Part shown: positions 1-9,951 of the stretch, in pieces
Layout: the number at the start of each line of letters is the position of its first letter
How positions within the stretch are numbered: the stretch's first letter is position 1
The notes under the pieces: model-generated
Told to the model about the DNA's origin: nothing
What the model saw: only the letters and a program-made list of their open reading frames with translations
Database searches by the model: none
Program-made: the position numbers and the translations under genes
Assembly (NCBI RefSeq): GCF_027580225.2
Contig: NC_073356.2
Location: 3,410,001-3,474,000, forward strand
Source of the DNA: Misgurnus anguillicaudatus
Lineage: Eukaryota > Chordata > Actinopteri > Cypriniformes > Cobitidae
Reading direction: 5' to 3'
DNA length: 64,000 bases

Positions 1-605
1 TTTCAATTGCATGTTCAACAAGTGTTGGCTTCATCCTTAAATAGGGGCCACCTGATTCACACCTGTTTCTTCACAAAATTGATGACCTCAGTGATTGAAT
101 GCCACACTGCTATTTTTTTTAACACACCCCTTTCAACTAATTCAACTAATTGCCCAATTGCACAGCCTTTTTTTTTTTTTCTTTTTTTATTGCACGGCCT
201 TAAGAGCGTGCATATCATGAATGCTGGGTCTCATTTGTTTTCTGAGAATCTACTGAACCTACTGGTAACTTGTTTGCCACGTAGCAATAAAAAAAATATA
301 CTAAAAACCTTGATTATTCTGGTTAGTCACATTGTACTGCTATTATTTTGAACAATACTGTATATATATTACCAGTAGTTTCAGTAGATTCTCAGAAAAC
401 AAACAAGACCCAGCATTCATGATATGCACGCTCTTAAGGCTGTGAAATTGGGCAATTAGTTGAATTAGTTGAAAGGGGTGTGTTCAAAAAAATAGAAGTG
501 TGGCATTCAATCACTAAGGTCATCAATTTTGTGAAGAAACAGGTGTGAATCAGGTGGCCCCTATTTAAGGATGAAGCCAACACTTGTTGAACATGCATTT
601 GAAAG
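1..605. repeat. Head-to-head inverted repeat, Tc1-like transposon termini
   Basis: Positions 1 to about 266 and about 372 to 605 are reverse complements with few mismatches. The shared blocks include the polyadenine/thymine-rich part, the CAACTAATTCAACTAATTGC block and the CACCTGATTCACACCTGTTT block. The roughly 105-base loop holds AT-rich sequence. A transposase start codon follows the right arm at 615, as expected for a Tc1-type terminal repeat of about 240 bp. The left arm is therefore either the opposite terminus of a collapsed element or the terminus of a second copy inserted head to head. The element begins before the window. Confidence 0.7.
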
Positions 606-614
606 CTGAGGAAA

Positions 615-755
615 ATGGGTCGTTCAAGACATTGTTCAGAAGAACAACGTCCTTTGATTAAAAAGTTGATTGGAGAGGGGAAAACCTATAAAGAATCTGT
701 GAATAGAAGCCTTGTGACTGTTATCGAAAAGAAGGGTGGCTATATTGGTCACTGA
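615..755 (+). pseudogene. Internally deleted Tc1/mariner-like transposase remnant
   Basis: A 46-codon reading frame starts MGRSRHCSEEQRPLIKKLIG, a basic helix-turn-helix start typical of fish Tc1-like transposases, which bind the terminal repeat. After about 28 codons it jumps to a short tail ending GGYIGH and a stop, which looks like the C-terminus of the same protein. The DDE catalytic core (about 280 residues) is missing, so this is a deletion derivative with no catalytic capacity. It follows the terminal repeat by 10 bases. The superfamily assignment rests on recognising the N-terminus and is moderately secure. Confidence 0.6.
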
Positions 756-1086
756 GTTTATGAATATATTTTTTTATTGTTTTATTAATTTTTTTGTAAA
801 TGTAGAGTTTGTTTATTATTCTCACTTTAACAGGTGAAAAAAACCAAGTGAGATGGTCAAATCTTTGTTTTTCATTTAGTTGCCTAATAATTCTGCACAC
901 TAATAGTTGCCTAATAATGATGTACATAGAAATATTCTTAAGAAAGCAAAAATTTCACTTTTACTACTTAAATGTTCAGGTTTGAGGGTTTGTTAACATT
1001 TTGAATTGACCAAGAGCTCTGTAGTTGTACAATAACAAAAGTAATCCTCAAAAATACAACTTGCCTAATAATTCTGCACTCCCTGT
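756..1086 (+). mobile_element. 3' non-coding tail of the Tc1-like remnant
   Basis: AT-rich sequence follows the transposase tail. The motif TTGCCTAATAATTCTGCAC occurs at about 880 and 1062, with a partial copy at about 907. The last copy is followed by TCCCTGTA, a plausible element terminus. No reading frame of note. Confidence 0.45.
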
Positions 1087-1104
1087 ATTATTATAAACAC
1101 GAAC

Positions 1105-1458
1105 CTCGATTAAAGGGGAGAGGGGGTGGTGTAGCTACAATATACAACACACTTTTAAAGTAAACCAAAAATCTGAACTAAAATTTAAATCATTTGAACT
1201 AATGTTGTTAAATATGGAAATAACTGATCGTAACCACAAACAGCTTTCTTTTGCCTTAGCTACAATCTATAGACATCCAGGCCACCATGCAGATTTCCTT
1301 AAAGAAATAGCAGATTTCCTGTCTGAGCTTGTAGTCACTGTAGATAAAGCTCTTATTGTTGGTGATTTTAATATCCATGTGGATAACCCCGTGCAGCATG
1401 GAAAGAGAGTGTTAAACACTACAGACAGGCTATTAAAACCGCCAGATCTACCTAAGCT
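1105..1458 (+). pseudogene. LINE endonuclease fragment (L2-like)
   Basis: Translation gives a piece of an apurinic-type endonuclease of a non-LTR retrotransposon. It has a GGGVA block near the start, an ATIYRHPGHH segment, and the conserved GDFNIHVDNP motif at about 1357-1390, whose aspartate and asparagine belong to the catalytic centre. A frame change lies before 1202. It has no start, no reverse transcriptase and no 3' tail, so it is a dead fragment. It ends in AT-rich DNA directly before the hairpin array at 1478. The clade (L2-like) is inferred from the motif style only. Confidence 0.7.
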
Positions 1459-1477
1459 TATAATTTATTTATTTATT

Positions 1478-1704
1478 AGGGGTCAAGCCCAGAATGGGTG
1501 AAGACCCCTATTGTATCTGTTAGTTTTCTTTTTTAGGGGTCAAGCCCAGAATGGGCGAAGACCCCTATTGTATCCGTTAGTTTTCTTATTAGGGGTCAAG
1601 CCCAGAATGGGCGAAGACCCCTATTGAAACTGTTAGTTTTCTTTGTATTTGTTAGTTTTCTTATTATTATTTAGGGGTCAGGCCCCGAAGGGGCGAAGAC
1701 CCCT
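1478..1704. repeat. Four tandem terminal hairpins of the array element
   Basis: Hairpins of 32 bp start at 1478, 1535, 1591 and 1673. Each has an outer stem AGGGGTC/GACCCCT (7 bp) and an inner stem GCCCA/TGGGC or GCCCC/GGGGC closed by a GAA loop. Each is followed by TATTGTATYYGTTAGTTTTC-type spacer. The block is interrupted at 1713 by the Gypsy element and resumes at 11384. Confidence 0.85.
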
Positions 1705-1712
1705 ATTGTATT

Positions 1713-3377
1713 TGTAACCCTTGTATAGGTAAATACACACTAGGTTCGGTTTGGTGATAATGCTTAAATCAAGATTTTATAATCAACTGTTTTCATTTAA
1801 CAAAAAATGAATTAAAGACAACAAGTAAAATGCATTTGCAAACGTAACTTGTATTAACTCAACAATGAATAAAAATAAACAATTACAATAAACGTGTGTG
1901 TGTGTGTGTGTGTGTGTGTTATCAGTGTAAGTGTATAGTTTGATCAATGATCAACCATTGGTCAGTTCGATTCACGTTGCTGAGCTCAGATTTAGTCGGT
2001 TCCAGTTCAATGGAAAAGAATTTGAATCAGTGTCAATTAAAGTTCCAGAAAAGAGAAAAGAATATCCATAGGTTGCGGATTGTGTTTTATACTGTCCTAC
2101 CACAGCACTGGTGATCAGGAGTTGCCTGAACATAAAGATCTGCTGAAAGTTTCAACAATCAAGCTGGTTGGCTCGCCATCCTCCATCCGGAAGAGAAATC
2201 AATTCAATCAAAAAACCTGGCCTGCACAAAAACAGGCACAAACATCACTATTACATTCATCACAGTCTGTTGTGAACATTTGTACTAATGTACATCAAAA
2301 CTGTGTTTCACAATGTCAACATTTTGGAAGTTAACCATTTCAGAATAACATATACATGGATACATACATACATGTTTCCCACATATTATGCATTTGACAA
2401 TATTAATATGGTTCAAAATTGTACTTTTTTAACATAACTGAACTACTTCAGCTCATAAAAACACAATGTGGTATGATTTTGGTCTATATAGAAGATTAAA
2501 GGCGGAGTCCATGATGTTTGAAAGCCAATGTTGATATTTGAAATCACCTAAACAAACACACCCCTACCCCAATAGAATCTGGACCTTCTGTTGATAGACC
2601 CGCCCCACACATACGCAACCCGGCATTTGATTTGATTTGATTGGCTATAAGTGTGTTTTGGTAGTCGGCCCGTCTCCTTTTCCAACGCGTTTTTCAAACA
2701 TTGTGGACTCCGCCTTTAATACAACATTACTATGAATCTTTAAACACAACAATTTGTATCTTACAATCTTATGTACTTTCGTATGAAACAACAAATTGTT
2801 CTTTCATAAATCACATCATACCATCATATACACACATTACATCTTATGTTGATGAAATCACCCATCATAACAATCATTTGATTAATAGTTTTATACAACT
2901 AAATCACGCTGTGACTAGCAGCGCATGCTAACCGCACATGACATCACATGTGATTATATGATCACTCACCGAGATTCAATGAACGTGCTTTCCGTCTCGG
3001 GATAAAAATAAAAATAAAACAAAAACTCCAGCAGTTCCTTGAACTTATACAAAGAAACTCTTAAACCAATTTTAACAAATAAAACAGTTTGAAGCCATAT
3101 TTACATGAGTTTAGCTTTCCGCTGTTCACATCTTAGTTTGCATCTCCCTCCGTTCTCACACACATCCACTCGCTCTGCAAGGGGCGGAGCTATAACATTT
3201 TTTAACCAATCACAATGATCCCTTCATAACTCACTCAGCTATCGCTAAGCAGATCTGCAGAGTTCAGTTTTACACATAAATATGATTGGTGGATTTTCTT
3301 GTATGTTACAGACTAACAGAGATATAAACAAACACTTTAACTCCTTATTGTCAGGACCATTTTCTAATGGGGTTACA
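1713..3377 (-). repeat. 3' LTR of the Gypsy element (carries a MITE)
   Basis: 1665 bp, matching 9952-11383 throughout except for a 220-bp block (a TTAA-flanked MITE plus its duplicated target) and a longer GT run at about 1893-1919. An 84-codon plus-strand frame at 2080-2334 recurs in the other LTR. It is antisense to the element and reads as shared LTR sequence, not a gene. Confidence 0.93.
2500..2715. mobile_element. 216-bp TTAA-flanked MITE (copy 1)
   Basis: The insert begins AGGCGGAGTCCATGATGTTT and ends with the inverted equivalent GTGGACTCCGCCT. It is flanked by TTAA at 2496-2499 and 2716-2719. The empty site is visible in the other LTR at about 10728 (GATTAATAC), which proves the insertion and the 4-bp TTAA target duplication. 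The TTAA target suggests piggyBac-type mobilisation. It has no coding capacity. A second 216-bp copy in the opposite orientation lies at 43048-43263. Confidence 0.92.
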
Positions 3378-3389
3378 CCCTCCCCCTCT
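3378..3389 (-). other. Polypurine tract of the Gypsy element
   Basis: On the minus strand the purine run AGAGGGGGAGGG abuts the TGTAACC start of the 3' LTR. This is the expected position of the plus-strand DNA primer. Confidence 0.85.
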
Positions 3390-3415
3390 GAATCAACATG
3401 AGTCCCTTCATGTTA

Positions 3416-6400
3416 TTAGACTACATAGCCATTTGACATCACAGGATTTCTTAAATTATCATGTCTTTCTATTAAAGTACCAATTAGTGCTTGATGAAAT
3501 CCTTCTAATACAGTCTGTGCAAAAGAAATTATGGGCTTCCCTAATGTTGGGTAATGGAACAACCCAGGAGCCCTACGGATTCTTTCAGATCTGCGTACCG
3601 GACATTCACCTGATGATTCATTTTCAGGGATCTCAATAGCAGCTTCGGGTGCATTAACTTCTGAATCTGGCATATTAACGATAGTATGCGGTGGGGTACT
3701 TTTTACGACTTCATCAAGCTCAACTGAAACATCAGGCAATTTCTCAGTCCTACTCACATTTACAGATGTCTCAACTAGATCTTTCTCATCAGTTAAAATA
3801 AGAGGTGAGTAGTTTTGATGTTCAATCTCATTTTCTGTTTGGTTTACGACAACTGTGTCACCACCATGCAGTTCCATATCTTTTACATCAGGCAAGGATT
3901 GGTCTTTTATGCCAACTTTTGGAACAGTCTGAAGTGAGTTTCCCTTGTCGTTTCCCATCTCAGTGAACTGATTTGTAACATTATGGTTCTTTTTCACTTC
4001 AAGGGACTCCATCGCTTGCTCTCTTGTTAGAGTTGGTGAGATGAAAGAATGCAACCAGTATTCTTCTTCATCTTCTGAATCAGGTTGGTCAAGCTCAAGC
4101 TGAATCCGATCTTGTCTTGTTTTTGGCTTTCTAGTTGGAATGACTACTTCCTCTGCCTCTTTTGTTTCAGGAAGAAATCCACAGGGAAGAAGGTGATCAC
4201 GATGCAGCGTCCGTACTGGCCCATCGGCATTCTCAGGTTTAACGGAGTATACTGGTAAGTCTCCCATACGTTTGGTCACAATGTAAACAGTAGATTCCCA
4301 CCGATCAGCGAGCTTATGTTTATTACGCACACGCAAGTTCCTTACTAGAACTCTGTCTCCCATTTCCAAGGTGGACTCTCTGATAACCTTATCAAAGCGT
4401 TTTTTGTTTTTGTCAGCCACCTTCTTTGCATTTTGAATTGCAATCCCATAACTGTGTTCCAATCTAGCCTTCAGGTTCTTCACATACTGGGAATGAGAAG
4501 TAGCCGTATCATCTCTGGCAGGTAACCCAAAAGCAACATCGATAGGTAACCTTGGCTGCCGACCAAACATAAGCTCATACGGTGAAAAGCCAGTGACGTC
4601 ATTCTTGGTGCAATTGTATGCATGAGTTAATGGTTTCACATAATCACGCCAGTGAGCTTTTTCTTTGTCCTGCAAGGTACCTAACATACTCAAGAGGGTG
4701 CGATTAAATCGCTCCACAGGGTTCCCCCTGGGATGATATGGACTTGTTCTCACCTTCCGTGTGTTTGTAAGAGTACACAGCTCCCTTATGACATGGGATT
4801 CAAAATCTCTACCCTGGTCGCTATGAAGTCGTTCAGGGAAACCATAGTGAGTGAGAAATTGGTCCCACAGACACTTGGCAACTGTGACTGCTTTTTGATC
4901 TTTCGTGGGGATGGCCACCGCATATTTTGTGAAGTGGTCAGTAATTACAAGGATATCTTTAGTGTTCCGACTGTCAGGCTCCAGTGATAGGAAATCCATG
5001 CACACCAGTTCCATGGGCCTGGTAGTGCATATGTTGACAAGAGGAGCACCTTTACTGGGCTGAGACTTCCTTCGGATACACCTTCCACAGGTTTTAACCT
5101 TGCGTTCTACTTCCAACGACATTTTGGGCCAATAAAACCTGGATCTTACTAGGTCAAGAGTTCTTTCGATCCCTAAATGGCCCATATCATCATGGAGTTC
5201 CTGGAGTACTTGAGGTCGGATTGCATATGGCAATACTAACTGGAAAACAGTCTGGCCGTCACACAGCCGTGTGCGGTACAATAGTTCATCCTTCAGCTGA
5301 AGACGATCCCACTCCCTCAGCATCAACTGGAGGTCAGAATTGTCAACCTTCAAGTCGGTAGGCACTCTTTTATCAGATTCCATGAGATCTATGACTTGCT
5401 TTATGACAGGATCTTTTCTCTGCAGTCTCTTGAGGTTTGTCTGATCATACTTGTGCAGGGGTAAAACACCACACTCAATGTCCTGCTCTTCAAAGCAAGA
5501 GGGAATGGCGGACGCCTGCATTGCTAAGGATTCTACATAGCCAAGGTAGGGAATCTGCTCAGAGTTTTGAGTGACAAGATGCTTTTGACATGCCGCTTCA
5601 ACAGTTTCCCTTGCAATGTCTTTCAGTGGACTAGCAGACTCCAAGAGATGTGAAGTAAAACGTTGGATCTTGTTACTTTCATCTTTCGATATGCAATCAT
5701 CTTCCAACACATCATGAGGTCTCCTTGATAACCCATCAGCGTCCATATTGTGCTTACCCGCCCTGTACTTGATGTTAAAAGTGAAAGTGGACAAGGCAGC
5801 GAGCCAACGATAACTGGCCGCATCTAACTTAGCTGTGGTAAGCAGGTAGGTTAGCGGGTTATTATCAGTGACTACCGTGAATTGACTTCCATAAAGGTAG
5901 TCATGGAATTTTTCTACAATAGCCCATTTAAGGGCTAAAAATTCTAGTTTATGGGCTGGGTACCTTGATTCACTCCGGTTTAATCCTCTGCTTGCATAAG
6001 CAATCACACGAGGTTGGCCATTTTGTTCTTGGTACAAGGTTGCACCCAACCCATAAGTGCTAGCATCCGTATGTAGAGTGTAAGGAAGCTTAGAGTCTGC
6101 GAACCCAAGAACAGGAGCGGATGTTAACTTGTCAATAACGGTCTCAAAAGCTTTTTGGCACTCCTGGGTCCACCGCTCAGCAAAGGGCTCTTTGGTATTC
6201 AGATATCGACCATCAGCAGCTGCCTTGGACCCTTTGCGATGAGGGGGGTAACCAGCTGTGAGGTTTGTCAATGGTTTGACTATTTTTGAATAGTCTTTGA
6301 TGAAACGTCGGTAATATCCTGAAAAACCGAGGAATGACCTCAGTTCCTTCAGATTCTGGGGTCTCGGCCAGGTTTTGAGTGCTCGAATCTTCTCAGGATC

Positions 6401-8138
6401 CGTTTTCACCCCTTCTCTTGACACAATGTGTCCTAGATATCGGACATCAGTCTGGAAAAATTTGCATTTGTCAAGGGACAATTTGAGTCCATAGTCTCAG
6501 ACGTTCTAACACATGGACAAGCCTATTCTCATGCTCCTCCAAATTGTCAGAGTACACAATTAAATCGTCCAAGAAAACGAGAACTTCTTTCAAATGTATA
6601 TCGCCCATGCATCTTTCCATTAGGCGCTGGAAAGTGCTTGGAGCATTCGTGACCCCCTGTGGCATCCGATTGAACTCCCAGAAGCCTAATGGGCAAACGA
6701 ATGCCGTCTTAGGCTTATCTTCCTCCTCCATTTCAACTTGGTAATATCCGGATTTCAAGTCCATTACGGAAAACCACTGCGATCCTGCAAGTGCAGAGAA
6801 TGACTCCTCCAGATTTGGAAGTGCATATGCGTCCCGTATTGTTTGCATATTTAACCTCCTATAATCAACACAGAGGCGTACATCTCCATTCTTTTTCCGC
6901 ACAACAACTATTGGTGACGCAAATGAAGACTCCGACTCCCGTATGATACCAGCGCCAAGGAGAGTTTGCAGATGTTGTTTCACAGCCTCTAAATCTCTTG
7001 GGTGGATTGGACGTGCTCTTTGTTTGAAAGGCGTCTCATCTCTTAACTTGATGTGATGCTTTATTTTTGTGGCATGGCCGAAATCGAGATCATGATGGGA
7101 GAAAACATCATTGAAAGAGTTCAGTTTCTGAGTTATGCGTCCTTTCCATTCAGGGGATAGTGGTGAGATTCCAAAGTCAAACTGCAATTTAGGATTTAGA
7201 GTTTTCTCTTGCTGACTAGAACATCCAGCTAAAGTCAGTTCCTCTTTTCTCATGCTAGGAGTCTGAACAAGCTGGTGTGGAATGCAAAGTTCAGCCAAAA
7301 CACAATTACTCGGAAGAAGAACATCATGATCAGTTTCATTTCTCAAGCAAACTGGCACTTTAAAGGGACTATGCTTTGGTAAGGTAATGAGACAGTGGTC
7401 TACAAACACCCCACCAGGAAGAATGGATTCTGATGGTTGTTCCAGTAAGGCCCATGTCTCATTCCCCACTGAAGCAGACTGAACAAGGTACCCTTCAAGT
7501 AAAATCTTTTCCCCTGCTGGGAGAATTTCATTTGTTCTTCCTTTGAGTTTTACTAAGCCTAGCCTTCCACTTGAAGCCTGTTTTTGTCTCTTACTCAGTA
7601 CTTTCCAAATTTGCTCATAACCATAACGAGAGGAACTAGTCCACTCAGTTGACTGATTACTACATTGCTCATATATGACATCCAAAGTATTAGTGCCAAT
7701 CAACAGGGGAACGTCATTGTTTGAACTAACATCTGGCACAACCAAAGCAAGGGTATGTCTCTCAGGTTCAGACTGGGCGAAGTCTTTAGGGAACTTTATA
7801 CAGACCTCAATGTAGCCTGAATAAGGTACTAGCTGACCATTGGCACCCTCAACAGCAAGCAATTTGTCAATAGGTTGTATAGGCTGATCAGAAAGGTGGT
7901 TATTATAAAATGACTGAGCAATGGTTGTGACCTGAGAGCCTGTATCTTATAGACAATTGCACTCAGTCCCACCTATTTGGACGACTGCAGTACATTTTCC
8001 TCCAATTAGCTGTTTTGGCAGCTTTTCAAGTTTTGAGACAATGTGTGTCTTTAAGGCACATAACTGGCTTTTAGAAGTGGGACATGAACTTTTCATGGCC
8101 TCTGCATGTCCCTCAACAGGGGCCTCAGCTAGTTTAAA
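3416..8138 (-). pseudogene. Gypsy pol: protease, RT, RNase H, integrase (two lesions)
   Basis: The pol frame overlaps the end of gag in the -1 frame. Protease: the frame is cut by TAA at 7947-7949, immediately before the active-site DTG. Reverse transcriptase: the DYRRLN block and the catalytic FLDD are visible (FLDD about residue 431 of the 7862-6471 stretch). At about 6491-6497 the frame shifts, so RT residues ending near LRLW continue in another frame from 6481. That 1021-residue stretch holds RNase H (HTDAS at residue 137), an HHCC zinc finger (CGRC), and an integrase core with MDF, HSDQG and NPVERFN supplying the D, D and E residues. The tail after the integrase is acidic, about 200 residues, with no motif I recognise. 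The enzymes would copy and integrate the element, but this copy cannot make an uninterrupted Pol. Confidence 0.92.
8079..8138 (-). promoter_or_regulatory. Candidate -1 ribosomal frameshift signal at the gag-pol junction
   Basis: On the minus strand the gag codons GAT TTA AAC TAG contain the heptamer T TTA AAC (8132-8138) in the zero frame, directly before the gag stop (8129-8131). A -1 slip leads into the open pol frame. Starting 19 bases downstream, GGGACATG (8105-8112) can pair perfectly with CATGTCCC (8079-8086), an 8-bp stem with an 18-base loop. The heptamer is a well-known -1 slippery sequence. The 19-base spacing is longer than the usual 5-9, so the stimulator may be another fold. Confidence 0.7.
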
Positions 8139-9826
8139 TCTTGTTTGTCCAGTGAAACATTTTGCGCATCCCAAGCACGCTGCTTGTCTCTAAGCACTTT
8201 CTTTTTTTCTTGCACCAAGACTGGGTTTGGTGCATTATTGCAGGTGGCAGCAATATGACTATCCTCACCACACTTAAAACAATACCATGGCTTAGGCCTT
8301 GAAGCAGGAGCAGGAGAGGTTGGCATGGGTCTTACATCTGACTTTTGATCAACTGGCTTGGTTTTGTCACGCTTAGGGGCTTTCGCCTGGACCTCTTTCC
8401 GTTCATGAATGGACAGAAGCTTAGCAACTTGAGTTTGCAGTTTAGCTATTTGTTTTTGCAGGGGCTGTACTGCGGCAGAAGGAATATGGTCGTTATCACC
8501 CGGTAAGTCAGAGGTTACGAAGCACATGTTACAGGCAGCTTGTACATTTGGTTGCATCTTTGCTTTCGTCACACCAAGGTGCTGTCTCATGCGACTACTC
8601 TTAGCTGCCTGCCGATCCTCTTCTGTGCGGAGCATAAGTAGTAGCTCTGGAAAGGTTGGAGGCTTTTGTTTGCGCTGTTCAAGCTGAAGGTTGGAAATCA
8701 GGGAGTTATTCCAGCACCCCCTGCAGAACTGTCTCAACAGCTGCCTATCTGACTCACTGGGGGCGAGGCCATTGCTCCTTACAACAGAATTCAGTGCTGT
8801 TTTAAGGCGATGGAGGTAGTCCGAGGGTTTTTCACCTGCATTCTGATTAAGATTTAGAAAAGCGGCAAAAAGCTCGTCTCCATCTCCAATTGCAGCAAAA
8901 GCAGAATCAAGGAGATCCAGGTAGGCTTTAGGTGAAGACAAGGGACCTAAAGGTTTGATTATGTTAGACGCAGGAGGTGAAAGACTCTCAATGATCTTCC
9001 GAACAACTTGTGCATCACTAATCATAGGATCATTTAAGTAGAGACTGACTGTTGCGCGCCAGGTATCATAATCAACCTCGAAATTTTGGTGAGGGACTCT
9101 GCCAGAAAAGGGTTTCAACTTTAAGGGTGAATGAAGTTGCGAGGCTAGTTCACCACTTCTAACAACATGCTCTACCACCACACGTTGAACCTCTGGCGTA
9201 GTAAGCTGGCTGGTTGAGAGCACTACAGGTGTACTATTAGCTCTTGCAGTGTGAGTACTTATAGGAACCTCAAGTACAAACCCTGTATCATCTGAAGGTC
9301 TACGTGACTGCCTCTGAAACCCATCATTAGACACTGCCACTGGTTCATGAGGTAACGAATGCGCATCTGTATCCAAGCATGGATCAGCATCAAGCATATG
9401 CTGATCTGCAACAGAATCACTGATCCTACTGAGTTCATCCTGGAGGATATCTGCAAATTGCTTCCCACTCAACTGTGCTAATTGTTTAAGCTGAGAAAGG
9501 TAGGCTCTTGTTGTAGTGTTACCATGAATCTCACTGATTATGCTTGCGAGACTCTGAACATGACAAACTATTTCAGGGTCTTCCCGAAGAGTTCTGCTAT
9601 AAGGTAAGGGAAGCGCCTCTAAGGCTGTTATTGCACTACTCTGCTCAAATTCAACTACTGTCTGCCCATAGAACAGGGATTGAGCGTCAGTTATTTTTAC
9701 CTTTCTTGATATGCGCCCATATTTACTCAAAAACTCAAAAATGTCATCATCAACAGAAGTGTTTGACAACCCACTCACTAGAACACAATTGGGCACTTCT
9801 AAATTTTCCTTGGATACTACATCCAT
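8129..9826 (-). CDS. Gypsy Gag with PNMA-like N-terminus and CCHC zinc knuckle
   Basis: 565 residues, uninterrupted. Residues about 12-80 read like an RRM-type fold (CVLVSGLSNTSVDDDIFEFL, then a KVKITD...TVVEFE stretch), as in PNMA/ZCCHC12-type proteins, which derive from Gypsy gag genes. Residues about 225-400 form a capsid-like helical region (YDTWRATVSLYL onward). Near the C-terminus C516, C519, H524 and C529 form a CCHC knuckle (CFKCGEDSHIAATC) for RNA binding. The protein would form the particle that packages element RNA. It starts 126 bases inside the 5' LTR. The intact frame contrasts with the broken pol. The PNMA resemblance is recognition by eye. Confidence 0.88.
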   Translation of the reverse strand: MDVVSKENLEVPNCVLVSGLSNTSVDDDIFEFLSKYGRISRKVKITDAQSLFYGQTVVEFEQSSAITALEALPLPYSRTLREDPEIVCHVQSLASIISEIHGNTTTRAYLSQLKQLAQLSGKQFADILQDELSRISDSVADQHMLDADPCLDTDAHSLPHEPVAVSNDGFQRQSRRPSDDTGFVLEVPISTHTARANSTPVVLSTSQLTTPEVQRVVVEHVVRSGELASQLHSPLKLKPFSGRVPHQNFEVDYDTWRATVSLYLNDPMISDAQVVRKIIESLSPPASNIIKPLGPLSSPKAYLDLLDSAFAAIGDGDELFAAFLNLNQNAGEKPSDYLHRLKTALNSVVRSNGLAPSESDRQLLRQFCRGCWNNSLISNLQLEQRKQKPPTFPELLLMLRTEEDRQAAKSSRMRQHLGVTKAKMQPNVQAACNMCFVTSDLPGDNDHIPSAAVQPLQKQIAKLQTQVAKLLSIHERKEVQAKAPKRDKTKPVDQKSDVRPMPTSPAPASRPKPWYCFKCGEDSHIAATCNNAPNPVLVQEKKKVLRDKQRAWDAQNVSLDKQDLN

Positions 9827-9951
9827 TTTCCTCTAGTACAATGAACTGTATCAATGTATATACAGAGAATGAAATCAAATCAATAAAAATAACAGAAAAA
9901 TAGATTCATGCACCATCAATTACCTCCTGGCTGGCTCGCCACGTTTTACTG
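9827..9951 (-). other. 5' leader and primer-binding region of the Gypsy element
   Basis: Minus-strand leader between the 5' LTR and gag. A TGGCGAGCCAGCCAGGAGG block lies about 10 bases inside the LTR boundary. The TGG start fits a primer-binding site for a tRNA CCA end, but I cannot assign the tRNA. Confidence 0.5.

Noticed and set aside
1893..1919. GT repeat and other direct repeats as possible CRISPR-like arrays
   Set aside because: Microsatellites in a vertebrate-type genome; no spacer/repeat alternation.
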